Part shown: positions 31,562-47,600 of the stretch, piece by piece | Position numbering within the stretch: position 1 is the stretch's first letter | How the letters are laid out: each line of letters opens with the position of its first letter | Assembly (NCBI RefSeq): GCF_037975245.1 | Contig: NC_092562.1 | Span: 3,581,001 to 3,645,000 of the forward strand | Length of the DNA: 64,000 nt | Direction: 5' to 3' | From: Apostichopus japonicus | Taxonomy: Eukaryota; Echinodermata; Holothuroidea; Aspidochirotida; Stichopodidae | Notes under the pieces: generated by a model | Database searches by the model: none | What the model was told of the DNA's origin: nothing | What the model saw: only the letters and a program-made list of their open reading frames with translations | Translations under genes and position numbers: made by a program

Positions 31562-31898
31562 GAAGTTGTGGAGTGTGTTAATGCATTTACCAAAATATCT
31601 TTGGATGAACTGGAAGATGCGAAGAGCAGGCGTGTAGGCTTGACAAGTATTGGGCAAAATTTCTCCCATTCTTTGCTCAACGTCACAGCCAAAAGAAAAC
31701 TTACAAGTGCCATATGATAGAAGGTTCCACAGAATGTGTATGAATCATTTAATTACAGCAAAGTTGGATGAATTACCTAAATTGCCAAACTTAGTAAAGG
31801 AACTAGTCTCCAAAGTACGGAATTTCTTTTACGATAGTGAGAATTTGAAAATAAAAAAGTTTGAGAAGAGAAGTTGTGTTATAAATATTATTAATTAA
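31562..31898 (+). pseudogene. Decayed transposase-like fragment, unit 2
   Basis: This is the counterpart of the fragment at 5529. Here the TAG of unit 1 is TTG, so the first frame runs on to LLNVTAKRKLTSA before a stop, and the second frame keeps NLVKELVSKVRNFFYDSE. It is still split across two frames and lacks a start, so it is a pseudogene or exon remnant. Confidence 0.35.
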
Positions 31899-33276
31899 CT
31901 GATATCGACAAGTTGTGGTATTGGTTATTCACCATCTCAGTGTATGTTACTAATTTCTTATGTTCAGTGTGAATACAGAGGTCCAGACATTCTCCTTATT
32001 TCTTTCTTCCTTTCCTGCATTAAAGTGTGTTCTGTTTTGCTAAGGCCCAATGTTTCCCTAATCAACTTTATATGTATATTGCATATTGTTGTGCCCCCCA
32101 AACCCCAGATAAATGAAATGAATGCAAGAAATGGACTTGACTGTGGGTGGAAATGCAGTTAATGTTCTAATGCTGTGGCTTACTTTAAATTTGTCTCTTA
32201 AATGAAAACGTTCATTTCATTTTCAATTAACACATAAATATGGCAGTTTAAACAGTGCCATCAGGATTAAAATATCTAACGTTAATATTGCCGAAATAGT
32301 TTAACGTGACGAGATGTAACAAGTGGCTATTTCATCTGTTTTCAAAATATTGTTTTATCGCAAGATTATAAAAAAATCAACAACACAACATTTTGCATAA
32401 AATTGTTGAAATGGCGAGATAAACCGTTAATATAGTGTCATTTGAACCTCTTACTTTCCTTCAAAAATTGTTGAATTTGCCAACGTGGAAAGATGTCAAC
32501 AGTTTAAATATTTTGCAGAATATTGTTGATATAACGAGCTGTTATAGCCTAAGTTATTAATTCCATATTTTTCAGACAATTGTTTTAGTGTAAAGAAATT
32601 CTTAATATCTTCATGGTAATTTAAAGCTGCAAAAAAGTTCAACAGAGTGCAAAGGTGTAGAAACAGGAAGTAAAAAGGTGAGAGGAATTGAAATACCACC
32701 CCCCCCCCATATATAGGCTTGGATCACTCCTAAGTACGATGAATAAGCAAACAGGGATTTTCTTTTGAGTTTAACTTACTTCCTTAACCACACTAGTTCA
32801 AGTTCAAATATGTCTTTCAATTCAAGCCGTGGTTAACTGAATCAACACAGAACAACAATGAAAGACTGCCACATTCATTTGGCGTCATACAGATCAAGCC
32901 CTATTTAAATTCTTAATATGGTGCATGACACCTGAACTTGTCACCTCACAAAATGTCAATAACTAAATACTCGGCAAAGATACGGCTAAATATAACTTTT
33001 TAATGTCGGGTTTTCAAATGCTTGTAGCCAAATAAGTTTGCGAGTGTTGACATTTTATAAACTGGAAATAAACTGCAATCAGTAAAGATGACAGTACTAG
33101 GAATAATACCCCAAAACTTGTGGTCGCTTTAAGCAACTTTGTGGTCGCTCAGCTTAACTACTGATTATTATTTGATTATTATAGCTTTATCTACCAGGAC
33201 GTAGTGTAAATGTTGAATTTAACCCGTCAGTGTACCACCATACAACAATGGTGAAGCAGCAGTGGTGTCAAAGCCT

Positions 33277-33284
33277 TTATAAGT
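33277..33284 (+). promoter_or_regulatory. Possible TATA box of gene B
   Basis: TTTATAAG lies about 100 nt before the ATG at 33386, at the same place as in gene A. Confidence 0.3.
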
Positions 33285-33385
33285 TAGTTCCTCTTTCGTT
33301 ATGTGATGATTACCACGCAGCTACCACATACACATTTGGAAGGAAACATTAAAATAACAACCGTATAGAACCGTGTTTTGTCAGA

Positions 33386-33524
33386 ATGCAATTCACTCCA
33401 TGCACACGAACTGGTGGTTTAGTACTAGTGGAAACGATGCTCATTTTGTGTTACTTTGTTATTTTAGGTTCCATGCAGGCAGTTAATCGAGTAACTGCTA
33501 TCCAGGATGACTGCCCGCTCTCAG
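33386..33524 (+). CDS. Gene B exon 1: start and signal peptide
   Basis: Same as gene A exon 1 with one silent change (CCG to CCA in the fifth codon); GTAAGG donor. Confidence 0.8.
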
Positions 33525-36500
33525 GTAAGGTGTATTTGATACAGCATTCTCTGATTTTTAAAACCTGTGGCTCAACCACTATTTATTGTGGAATGGTATC
33601 GGGTAATCTAGTTGTAAATTGTCATATCTATGTCATCTGTTAACATGCAACCGTCTGTCAATTTTCAATATTACTTCTCACGAGAATGCTTTGCCATGAA
33701 TCCAGATAGTGATATAACTCTTATTAATTTAATTTTTCAACCTATAGTAGTAAAGAGATCCATGTATATGTTTTTCTTCAAGATTTTTGAAACCACGGGT
33801 AGCACATATATTGGTCTACAAATTCCACGTCTAGTTTGGACCAATTCTTTTAGATATAGGTATCATTTTGGCTACCTTACACCTTGATGGGAAAACGTCT
33901 AAAGTTGCGCACCTTTTTAACATGTTAAAAGCGTTGATTTCATCAGTACTGTATCTTTTGAAATATCAAGATGGGGTAGATCGTTAATGATATTCTTGTG
34001 ATAATTTAGGAATATTAAATGAAATCCATTGAGATATTTCACAATACATGTTGCTTTAACGTTTCCATAGTTGTTTTTTCCTGGGAATGCTGGCTTGTCG
34101 CAAAAGTGAAAAGTATTATTTTGCGATATCATTAGTGATTGATGTACCTGTTAAGATAAATGTAGCCGAAGAATGTGACGTATTTCGCATAGATTGTTCA
34201 TTTCTCAAAACTTGCCAGATAGCTTTTGTAATTCTATTAATTCTTAAGATTTCATGTTTAAAACAGGTCTGTTTGGCAAGTCGACTGTGTTTCAGTGTTT
34301 ACGATTGTCATATGCAATGGTCATACTGTATGGGTGGAATAATTCGAATATTTTTTTAACATTGAAAACAAAGGAACAAGTCTTAAGATATTACCCTTAA
34401 ATGTTGATATATTATATTGCAATTTAGGTTTTGGAAATGTTTCCTGACTTAAAGCTTGTCATACAGCATAAAACTTGACAATTTTGCAGATAATACCAAC
34501 ACTGTATCATCTTATTTTATCAATAAACTGTTTTGTTATTACGGTATCGTGTATACCGATATATCATACTTTGCCCTCAGTGTGAGTTTTCATGTTGTGG
34601 CGGGGAATGAATAGGCTACTCATAAAATCCTGATGGGTATCCATATATCTGATCCACTTCTGATTCGCATCATAATGGTACTCTGTGTAGTTTTGCAAAT
34701 GAAAGCTCTATATCACCTCTCCACGTACAAATGGTAGAACATTTCCATGACTGACATAAAAAAAAGGTTTCTTTAATAAGATAAAACTTATTCCGAAAGC
34801 ATATGTACTATAGCTTGATAGCAACGGAGCCTATAGAAACACTTAATCAGTGTGAGATTTAACGTGACTAATGTAGCTGTGTCAAATGTAAATATTACTT
34901 ACAATCATTAAAGTATATGATGTTCATCTCACATACTGGAATTTCCCTCACGGACTTCCTGATATGGAAAACGTGTTCTATAAAAGTCAGTATTGCCTAC
35001 TTTATGGTCTATTGGTTTGGTAGTTCCTTCTTAATTGTACAATGTTGATTAATTGTACTTTTTTCAATGTGGGTGTTTTCCGCATCACACTTTGTCTTCT
35101 TTTCTTACCTCTGATTTCCTCTTGAACCAGTATAGTACAGTACAATATAATACAGTATAGCATTGTACAGTATAGTACAATATAGCCTATATAGAACAAT
35201 ATAGTACAGTATAGTATAGTAATCGTACTCGCGCTTAGAACAAGGGAAGTAGTGCATTTGCTCGTATAGTCCTATTGTTGTTCTCGTGCTACAACACAAG
35301 TCTGTATGTATATTCTTCGACATGTTCTCAAGTATATGTCCTAACTATATTCATGTGTAAAAGTAAGAGTAAGAGAGGGCCTGACGTTTCGATCCTAGCA
35401 GGATCGAAACGTCAGGCCCTCTCATACTTTTACACAGGCTCTTCGTAGATAAACAGTTTGCTAACAGTTTTGTTTTATTTACCATGTGAATCGATATCTC
35501 GACAGACATTCCAGTTTGTGGACCAACAGGTGTCTGTGATTGCTCTTATGGCAGGATAGCTGATTGCAGTGGTAAAGGTTTGGCTGCCTTGCCAAGAAAC
35601 CTGTCATCGGACTTAATGTTCTTGTAAGTGTGAGCAATGTGGTCTGTGACCAGTTCGTTCGACCAGTTCGTTCGCCCATTGTTGTACGTTGGCTTCACTT
35701 GTGATTTTTGGAGGTGTACTATGATTTCGCCAAGGAACACGTCGAATAAAATATCTCATAATTGTGTCCGCCACAGCTCTACCTAAGTCAGCCACGGGGG
35801 CGTTGTTCAAATCCCGATGAGCGCTTGAATTAGAATTGTCTCATAATAATTGCCTTCATTGCCAGCATTTCAATTTATACGTATTTGATTCAACTTATGC
35901 TACGATTAATTAAACTGTTTAAATAGCTTGAGTTACGTTATATCAATCGAGAGGAGAAGAAGAGGAAAACTCAACAAACAATCAACTGGAACTTTCGTCG
36001 TTGATTATTGAGTGATCGATATTGGACTTTTGTAGGCAGCCGCACCGTCTATTTCTATAGTGACATTTGTAGGCAGCCTAACTATTTCTAGTGACGTTTG
36101 TAGGCAGCCTAACTCTCTATTTCTATAGTGAAGTTTGTAGGCAGCCTAACTAACTATTTCTAGTGACGTTTGTAGGCAGCCTAACTAACTATTTCTATAG
36201 TGAAGCTTGTAGGCAGCCTAACTATTTATATTGAAGTTTGTAGGCAGCCTAACTAACTATTTCTAGAGACGTTTGTAGGCAGCCTAACTAACTATTTCTA
36301 TAGTGAAGCTTGTGGGCTGCCTAACTAACTATTTCTAGTGACGTTTGTAGGCAGTCTAACTATTTCTAGTGACGTTTGTATGCATCCTAACTTTCTATTT
36401 CTAGGGAAGTTTGTTTGTTCTGATAACAATTGCTGAACGCAGTTTTTGTCAAGAAGTACACGATCACTGAATGATATGTAGAAACTTCAAAATCCTGCTA

Positions 36501-38539
36501 AAACTCTCACAGGCTCAAGCAGAATTAATATGGCAGAAGTGAACGTTAATCTATGTCTTACTTCACTCATTTAAAGTGGCTTAAATGGCGTCTTTGTTCT
36601 TTTACTCACGAGTTGATGCATTTTCCTTTCCGCGCAGAGACCTTTCATCGAATGCAATTGAATGTATACCCATCAACTTTTTCGAACGATTTACCAAACT
36701 GAGAAAATTGTAAGTTATTTCTTTCTTATATTTAGTTTCCAGCAGCATGAATGATACAGTTTCTGGCCACACATAGCTTGTGTAGCAATGTACAATGCAG
36801 CCACTAGCTTACACTCCATGTATCACGAATTACAAATCAAATTCTTTAATTTGTATAGATTAATTTAATATTTAAGAAAATACTGTTAAGTTTCCTTCTA
36901 TGTATGATACATCAATTGAATAAAAAATATTGATATTAATATATCACTTTATAAGAATCTGTTGTTCTTCACCTTTTTGTTCACAGAATACTCGACAATA
37001 ATCAGATTCGAAGATCATTCCACCTCCCTCCGAGTCTAGAAAATTTGTGAGAAAATCTTTGCAGTACAATTAACTTTTCAATAGAGTAGTAGATGAATAT
37101 TGTAGATTACAGTTATTTTATAATGTATACAATCTCAAATTTGGCCAGCTACTATGAGTTGGTCTTACATTATATATTAAAATAGTACAGTGAAACAAAA
37201 ATCCATTATTTTTTCAAGAAAGTAGCTGTCTTTGAATCTTTTGTTACTGGACAAACAACATTCACACTAGAAATATTTAACAAATTCGTCAAATTTGTCG
37301 GTACTTGAATCCGCCGAATTCATTATTACGAATGTCATGATGTCACACTTCGGGCACTCTACATATATAGAAAGGCAATAAAACATAATGTAAGAGTTGA
37401 TAAACATTTGATTAAGCCATGTGTGTTTGTGTTTTTTAATTATTATTATTATTTTCATTGCAGTGATATGGAAGAGAATCAACTACCAGAACTAAACAAT
37501 TTCTTTATTCACTGCGATAATCTAAAAACTGTGTAAGTCAATAGTGTACACCTAAACATATATATAACTTATATTTAATAGAACCAACTATGTGATTCTG
37601 CCCATGCACGTGCTCTGCCCACATGCTGTAAATATTATGTAACGTGTTTCATTCTGTTGTTTCATAATAATTAATCAGCAAAATAAAATATTGCTTTGGA
37701 TATGTTGTATTTTCTTTTTTGGAGTAAGACGAAATATTTTTGAAACAATACCTACAAGCGTATTAAATACAGAATAAATCGAGACAAACTCCAATGATCC
37801 GTTCTGTTTAATATATATTTGGTGTGTGAAATGTGCATATATAAGATATTGTAAAACAAAAAGAGTAATGTAGCGCCATATTTTAAGCAATAAGGTTAGA
37901 CTATTCCTATTTTACAAAGAAATCCATTATTATTTGACTTTGTATGTGTTTTGTCTCCTTAGAACTCTGTGTGGAAATGAACTAAAAAACATACCAGAAC
38001 ATGTCTTTCAAAGATGTTCCAACCTAGCAGAATTGTAAGTTACCTTCCCAGACTACTTTAACAGCTAACCAATGTTTCTTGAAAATGAATAGCATATGGG
38101 AGTCACTTATTTAGTTATTTAGTTAAAACTAAATAGAGGGTGTATGACAATATTAATGCTCGAGAAGCCAGTGAAACAATTTGGAGGACGTGCAGAGTTA
38201 AAATCATTGATATGTCCTAATAAAGTTAAAGCAGATTCATAATGCAGACTGAATTATTATAAAAGATCATAATAAGTATAATGTCGAATTGCTTTATCTT
38301 CTTACCTTTTTTTCTACTTCCACAGGGATTTAGGCAACAATTGCTTGTCACGCCTGTGGAACTACAGTTTTGCCGGGCTTGACTCGTTAAAAACGTTGTA
38401 CGTACATGTGCTACTCAATAAAAAACTTTTATCATATTTTTAACATATACTTAACGTTTTCCCGAATGAAAAGAATTCTACTAGTTTCAGAAAATTATCA
38501 TATCAATTTGCATATTTTTACACTGCTTTTATGGGTGTC

Positions 38540-38614
<75 letters not shown>

Positions 38615-38621
38615 TATATAT

Positions 38622-38654
<33 letters not shown>

Positions 38655-41600
38655 ATATATATTTGGCGCTATACTTCATTCTCAACTTCAAATAATAAGT
38701 TTGACCTTCTCGCTTCCGACAGACATATAAAAGGTAACAAAGAGCCCTTGCTCTTTTCTGAGGAATCAATATCAAGAGTGTGTTCTACCCTTGAACGGTT
38801 GTAAGTATATCTCATAATATTAAAGCAGAATGGTAACAGAAAGTGACACTTAAACAAGTAAAGTACTTAACATTATCGTCGGAAAATTGATGCCCTGTTA
38901 TGTTATATGTCTGTGTTATGTCTAGAACCCTCTATTAGCAGACCATTAAGATCACACAGCTTAAAAATCTAATCGATCAAGTCAAATACCATGCCAATTC
39001 CTGATTTTATAACATGGTTATAAAAGCCTCCGTTAGTTTGTTAACACGCCAGCTTAATTACACCCAGAAATTTAACAGGTACTCGTCCACCTCAAACATT
39101 GTTTACCCGAAAATATACACAAGGTGAGATGATTTCTTCATGTGTCCAAATATAGTATGAATTTACTTACTGACAAGAATTCCATTACGGACGTCCACGC
39201 TAACACCAAGTTCACTATTTAACCCGGACTCTAAGGGTGCATACTCCTATAATAACGTCTATATCAATCCGCCAGAATGTTCTCCTATCTCAATAAAAGT
39301 GCAAATTGCAGTCCTACTGTAGGAGAACATCTTTTTTGATTACGGTTATCAATCAGGATCTGCTTTTTGTGGCTTGCATGTTAAAGAGCATGAATGTGGT
39401 GCAAAAATTGGGTCGATAGAGGAAATTTTAGACCCCTTTAGGCCGCACAGAAGCAGCGTACGAAAATGGTTACTACTGAGTGAAGAGGTTTGTTTACAAG
39501 TAACGAAAACTTCAGGCTCGGATAGCAAACAATCTACATGGTCATGATACGGAAAATTGATGGTACAATGAAAGGCCAACTTGTCAGCTTTCAGTGATGG
39601 GTAGCGTTAAGCTAGTGAGGACTTCTATCTAGACTTAGAGGCCACATTACTTTTGTGATCTAGTGTGTAACTCAGGGGCTTTTAATGGGCGTATGCTACC
39701 TTAGACAGTGCAGGGGTTACGATAACAAAATGAAAACGGCTTGTCTGTAGTGGTACGCTGGTTTGACCCATTATCTTTGTCACATCAAAACAAAATGTCA
39801 AGGTTAGTAAATACAAGTTTTGATAAAGCTAAGTATTTGAACACTCTATCATATTCACATAAATTCTATTGGCAACGAATAAAGCGCCTTCATTATCACC
39901 CTCAATGCGCAAGCCGCACATCTCTGACATATTTTCCATTATTTGGCATATTTCCACTATGTATCTCGGTACATTGATAGATCTTATAATTACCTATATG
40001 GCGTAAATGTTTTTCAAAATTTGTCATATTAAGTTTCAATTGGAAAAAAAGTTTTTTCTTGGCAAACGTTTTGGCAGACTATCAACTTTAGGCAGAATAT
40101 CACCTGAAAGTGCATACGGTAAGACGAAGTAAGTCAATTAAAATATATGTCAACCTGCTATTATGTTTTTCACATAGGGAGCTGATAAGTAACTCCGTTT
40201 TGAAGCGACTTCCTCCAAGACTTCTACACAATTGTACAAGATTGCGTGACTTGTAAGTAAACACGACATCCGACAGCTTCATTTTGATCGGTGATTTATT
40301 ACATGTATATACAACCATATAATGGCCGTGAAAGTAAGAACGGAACAAAACGTTTGGGCAAGAGAACATTGAATAGGAATTTATTACTGAAAATGGAATC
40401 CATTCCTTCCGGTCACATCATTTTTATGCCTTTGTATCGCCCTGCTTGAAATGTTGGCCCCTTCTGCCAGAAAATTCGAATCTATAGCACTGACTTACGT
40501 CGAGACGTTACGTCAGTGCGGCACATTGGTCAGGCTCAAGCAGATCTCCCTCTTAGCTTGGCCTTGATACGCTCACAGGAATATGTTCTCTGACAAATAT
40601 CACGATTATCAGGCTTCCCGGCCATTATATACCTTTTAAGAAACTCCACGTGTATTGATATAACAAGACGTTATAATATCAAAAATGTGTTAAATTTGGG
40701 GTAAACGCGTAAATGGAGGGTATACTCATTTGACTACAGTAATTGATATCTACTCATCATTTCTGTCATGTTCCTATTACATTCAAGTGTAACAAGATTA
40801 AAATATATGAACTCAAGGGAGGGTCACGAACTCTCATTTTCCACTCTGAGCTATAACATGTGCTATAGCTGTACTATAGTATATATGCTACGAATTGAAA
40901 AGAACAGATATATAAAGTAAAACAAAGACATGCCATGCACACAGAAACATGTGCAGTGTTAAAGCTTACAAACTTATCCTACAGTTGAAGAAATACACAG
41001 AACCTAAAATATAGTCAAACAACCAGGAAACTTGAATGAAAGTACTGGATGCACGCACAACTTTTTACTCTCCAATGTCCTCATTGATTACACGATACCG
41101 ATTTTCTTGTTGCGAAAATGAGCCGTAATTCATTTTCATTCGTTCACAGAGAATTAAAAATTACCACTTTGTTTGGGATTCCCGAAGGTTTCTTTGACAC
41201 AATTCAAGAAATGGAAAGGCTGTAAGATATACTGCAGTTTCTTCATACATTGTTAAGATATATTCTTTTTAATTTAGTAAGTTAATCGACAATCACTCCA
41301 ATAACAAGAGTAAAACGAGATTGTATGACTGTTGTTTACGGTATTAATAAACACTACAGATTGACATCTTGTTACCATAAAGATTCACTTTAAATGCTTA
41401 GTGTCACTAAACTTGATTTCCCATCATCCATGCTCATCATCCTCCATTCTCATCATTCCTATCATCTTCATAAAGTCAGTGCTAATGTAAATATCATGTC
41501 GTATCAGTTATATGTTAATCACTCACTTATATCAATTGACATTAACCACAACCAATTTCTTAAAGTTACCGATCTCTTCCGGTGAGTCATCTGGGTTTTC

Positions 41601-44600
41601 TTTCCATAATTGACGAAATTATTTCTATATAAGATCTGTCGTGTGTTCCGTTTCACAGACATCTGTCATCTATGAAGCTGAAGACGATACCAGAACGTCT
41701 GTTTGAAGCCACTTCAATTAATATGATTTTGTAAGTTTCATAACGAGATATGCCTTTAACTAGAAAATAATAAAGCAACGAAACTTACTGGAGAAAAGCA
41801 ATAATGCTTGGCTACAAAGGTATGGCAAACTTTCGACATGAACATGGAGTCTTCAACTTATCTGATGCATAGCCTTTATGGATATAGTTCGCGTGATTGG
41901 TATTGTTTTTGTATTAGCACAGATGATAGCGTTCGTTGCTTCAAACTTCCTATATAGGATCATTAACCTTAAAGGCATTAAAGACTCGCCCAAACCGCGT
42001 GCCGCCCTCTGAAGAAAAAGTTAACTTTCCGTTGCTTGCAATTGAAATTTTTCCTTGTCGCTATAAAATACAGACAGCAATAAAACGTGATACCTTGTTA
42101 TCTTTCAACTGGACCTGGGATGTCCATCGCTGTTATGCACACTGTGGTGTGGGTATTGACCGTAGCTGCATGTATTGACTGTACACTAGTGTCTAATTAC
42201 CGAAGGCAGCAAGCTGTGTGTGTATTTTCTGGGATCGATGGTGGTGTCTAACACTTCTGTTACACTTCATGCGAAACTAGGTCAGATTATCGGCATCGGA
42301 CGTTTCTTTGTGCGCGAGTCTTCACTCCCTTTAAAAGTAGACAAAATTGTTCCCATGTTGTACACAGTCACATAATTTTATCCCGATGCTATTCTCTAGA
42401 GGGAAAGATGGGGAACTGTGTTGACGTTTCACATCAGGGGAGCGACTGTGTGTAGGGTAATAGGGTCTTGACTTAGGGTAACTATTCCTGAATGCAGAAA
42501 TAAAATTGATTTGTGTTTCAACATTTCAGAGACATTGGGGACAACGAATTGGAGGAAATTCCTGCTAAACTGTTCACGATTAATCCGAAAGGTCACTATA
42601 TGACAGCACTCTTTCTATGTGGTAATAAGCTTAAAACTCTGCCGAGAGGACTGTTCGACAATCTTCATTATCTTCAAAATCTGTGAGTTCAGGAATTTTT
42701 TTTTTATTCGTAAGAGAGAACGGAGGAAGTGTCAAAGATCCGGTCGCCTTTGCAAAGTAAACCATAGCTGACATTGCAGCATGGCCTCGGTGTCTAAATG
42801 ACCATATTGCTAACTTCATCGCTAATATCAGCATAATAAATTCGAAATAATATGAAAACACTTATACCAACGTTATCAACGCAAATAGGCGCGTTATATA
42901 GAATTATGTGTTTTTAGGTAGACTTTAGGTCTAGATCGAATTTGTGATAAGGACGGTTTTTTCCGTCTTCATGTTACAAATTTTGTAACTTTACCAGCGT
43001 GAAAGATATACACGTAAAGGTTGTTGAAATGAGCTGATACTCTTATTGACGCAAAGTATTATGATTTAAGTCCCTTTCAATAGGAACAAAATTGGACTAT
43101 AAATTAAAAAATGTTTGTTATAAAATGGCAGCTAACAATTGGGGTTATCACTAATGATATTGTGAAACTTTTAAGTGCTAGTCACTATAGGCTATGTATA
43201 CTAATATGCTACATCCTTGTGGTATGTACCCCTACATGTGATAGTTCTAGTGGATTCTAGAACTATCTCTGTCATCGGTTTGATTGTACACGACACAGTA
43301 TACGAATGAAAGGAAATTAAAACTATCGTGATATTAAACTTCCTGTTGGGATTATGAAGGGACACATTGGTAAAACGGCTGTTTTTTATACTTCCGCTTT
43401 TCTGTTGCAATGTTTAAGTAGGTCGGTAGGGGTTTGCTTATTCAAATTTCATATTATTTAATGTTGGTGACGCCGATGGATATTCTAAATATATATTTGC
43501 CCTGGATCAGTTCATATATTAACCATTTCTGTGGTCAAATATTTCAAACAGAACGAACCCTTTTTAATTCTAATTATCTACTTTCAGTTCGACCTATTGG
43601 GCGGGATAAAATGACTGACCAGCGTAAAAATGTTGGTAATTTAAAAATTGCCGAGTGTAAATAAAATGTATGTCTCTTTATCTGCCCATGAGCGACGTGA
43701 TTGTTATCATATTTTTTGTAAATTCGTAAATGTAATAATCATGAAAATTCAGTTTTATGTAAATATTGTGTGTTCTCCGATAGCCGACAGACTATCATTA
43801 AACATTTAATCCTTTCGAATAAGAAATAAGAATCTGAAGTTTAGGTTTACGTTTCTACCATCTAAAATTGCACATTCATTCTTCCTAACACAATAATTCA
43901 AACAGATTTCTCCACGATAACAACTTGAAAACTCTACCGGGATCTATACTGGCTGGAACATCTTTGACTACCCTGTGAGTACATGTGTTCTATATAAATA
44001 TAGATATAAATAACGATGAAACCGAAAAGTCGGAAGAGCAAACCGCTGGCCATGAATGGGAACAGCCCGAAACCAGTCGTAAAGTGTCCAAATATAATGA
44101 AACCTTTAATGAGCAGAAATTTGTGAACGATAACGCTATGCCATTACAACGCATTAGGTACACTGACACTATGAAAGTTATTGAGCAAGCTTGTAAAATA
44201 AAACTGGTCATAAGGTTCGCCAACACTTTAGGGCTTTCTTAAAAGTCGTTTGTGATTTCCCCTATAGAGTCACTTCACTGTACTTTATTTAAACTAATAA
44301 ATATGTGTTCAAATATACTTCATTATAATGCTCTCTTGGTAGACAACAGACTCTTTGCCGTTGGTAGTAAAAAAAAAAACTAACAAGCCAACGACCATCC
44401 GATAAACAATATAAATAATATATGTTCCTGAAACATGTATTTAATAATCCTAAGTAAATGTTGTGACGATTCAGTTGTGAAATGGTTATATACGTCGTAT
44501 CGATCGCACCTGATATTTCCAAATATTTCAGGTATCTTTTTCAGAACGACATAGAGTACCTGACGGAACCATTATTCGGCAATGATAAAGGAAATTCAGC

Positions 44601-47600
44601 ATTCAGCAAAATGTGAGTATAAATTGTTTTAGCAATTTAAAGACGGGCGATCGTAGGCGAAATAAACGGCACTGCTATTCACTCACCGAAAAAGTTTTGT
44701 ACCACTCACAGAAATTCGGATGTTAATTAAAGCATATATGGGTAACTATACTACCAACATCTGAAGTTACGACATTGTGCTTGTGCGTGACTCCGACATC
44801 CATAAGGTATACACACTTCATTGAACTTAGTGACATGTTCACCATTTCTAAGAAAATCTGCATCAAAAAAGGGCCCATGGGAGTATTTTACGAAAGTTTA
44901 ATGAGAAAATGTTCCCACACGTGGGTTTATGTATGCTGTATAACCACGAGAAATCCAAGCAGCTCGAGTAGCGACCACTTTGTAAGTGTGTTGTCACAGC
45001 AGACCTATTATTTAGAATGAGGGGAAAGTCCCAACTTTTGAACAGAGACGTCAACGCCTATAGAGCTGCGGCGTGTCTGTAGGAGACATACCGTAGGCTA
45101 TAGATATTTTGCACAAGCGAATCAGTGCAGAAAATGTTTCATACAGAACATACTTTTGATGTACACATTATGAACTTACGGGAAGTCTAAGGAATGTGTG
45201 TCATCCTATCAACCAATTATTCCATGATTCCATTGTCATCAACAATCAAGTACATTCTTTGTTTGTTTTAGTCAACGAGCTGTCCAGTATGCATAGCCAT
45301 TTATGCGAATAACGCATTGCATGTTTTTCGACAATTGCTCAGCTGTAATGCAGCAGAATTCATATATACCCTATATGTATATCTATGTAAAAACTATGAT
45401 ATATTTCGACAAAAAGGGAGCAACTTCATCGTATTGCGTCATGTATACATGGTAATTATTGCAATAGCGTGTTTCAAATAGCAAAGAAAATTCAAATTTC
45501 AATGGATACTTATATAAAGCACTATGATCTAAAAACTCTCGACTTGAATCGATAATCTGAATTGAAGCTCTACTAGGACAGCAGCGTAATTAAGAAATAA
45601 GGAAAGGTCATGTGTAGGTGTGGGCTTGGGGATTCTTTTAATTTTGGTCATTGAGAGTAAGAGCATATCCCTTCACATTTAAACGTTTCCCCTCCACACC
45701 CGGCCTAGCCTCCAAGAAACTCGATATACTATACTTGAAATACACTGTCTGACTTCATTTGAAATTGCATTGAGATAGAACCACGACTTTTCATGAGCCC
45801 AGAATCCATGTTTCATTATGAAGAAAAAAAATGATCCAACGTTTATTTCAGCCTATTGCAAGATAATCCCATCCGTGGAATTTCGTCAGCATTTCTTGAT
45901 GAATTGATCGACGGAGGTGCCATGTAAGTTAATTTCCCACTGATTTCAAGCCCTTTGGTATATTTACTTTACATCGACTTCACACAGCGTCACACAAAAG
46001 TTTTATTAGTCAACCTGTATCCCGTGGACGTAAAAAGACAAGAAGTTGTACTTGTCAGCTATTATTATTTACTGATCCATAAATTTTTAATATTCTTTGG
46101 CGTGATCATATGGACATATCAACATTTTTTTTATATTTTTTTATCTCAAAATGATCTGTATTCAATTTGACTGCGTAATAATAATCCTGTAACCTGATTT
46201 ATATACATCGATGTTGCATTACAATTGGGCTTCTGTATTGATATATCGGTAATCAACGTAAAAAGGAAGTGGTTAACATCGCGATGTTGTACGTTGGTTA
46301 TCGCCTTATGAAAAAAACATACACAAATATGTTATATTATAATATGTTAAATTGTTGATTTTTTAACTCATTTTAGCCGATACTCACATATGACTTAATT
46401 AACACTGTTATCGGAATACCAAATAATAGGCCTATATATATAATAATGAAGTAATAAAATGAATGTCGTTGTATGATGTTATCGAACTGTGTATCGTGAC
46501 TTTATCGTTTGATTTGCTTAAAGTTTGCATATTTATATTGCACTTTGTAATTGCAGAAAAAAAAAACTAACATTGGAATAATTCCATAACACGATTTATT
46601 TTAAAATCACATACAGGAATCTATCTTGTGAACAGCTTATACTACCCACGATTCGGGAACAAGTGACTGTGTAAGCTTATTCAATATCTCTATTTTGGTG
46701 CTGCTGATTTGAGTAAAAGAAATCTGCTACTATGAAATAGTGAACGGCGTAGTAACTTCCTCGGAGGTTTTTTTTTTTTGGGGGGGGGGGAGGTGGGAGT
46801 GATTCTTCTCGCAATACTGCTGCTTAAGTTGGACCAGAGGGACCCGTAACTCTTCTCATGCTGACAATGCTCTATACCAATTACAAGAACACATAACAAA
46901 ACCAATGAATGCCATAAGCACTGTAGATTACCGCATGAAAGGCAATATCATTAACTGGGTTGTTTTGGTGTACATCGTGTACATAGTGCACGATGCCCCA
47001 CAATGCAGTTTAAAAACAAGAATTAGCATACCTTGTTCATAATTCATTACAGTGTCTAACTACACATCGAAGAGTTACTAATCTCTTTTCTCTGCACGAT
47101 TCAACCGTTTTCGTGTATACATCACCTTATTAGAGGTGGCATACTCCTATTAGAGTCTATATCAATCCGCTCGCTTGTTCTCCTTCGGGAAAATGCCAAA
47201 AAGCAGCGGGAGAACATCTTTTGTGACCTGTTATCAATCATAATCTAGATTTTGTGGCTCGCATGTTGAAGAGCATGAATGGAAGTATATGTGGTGAGAA
47301 AATTGGGTCAATTTAGGCAATTTTAGACCCCTTAGGCCTCCCAAGGAGCAGCGTAGGAAATTTGTTTACCACTGAGTGAAGAGGTTTGTTTACAAGTGAC
47401 GAAAACTTCCGGCTCGGATAGCAAAAAATCTTCACGGTCATGATCCAAAAAATTGGTGCCATGAAAGACCAACTTGTCAGCTATCCGGTGATGGGTAGAG
47501 TTTAGCTAGTGAAAACTTCTATCTAGACTTAGAGACCACATTACTTTTGCGATTTAGTGTGTAAGTCAATGGGGCTTTTAATGGGCGTATGCTACCTTAA

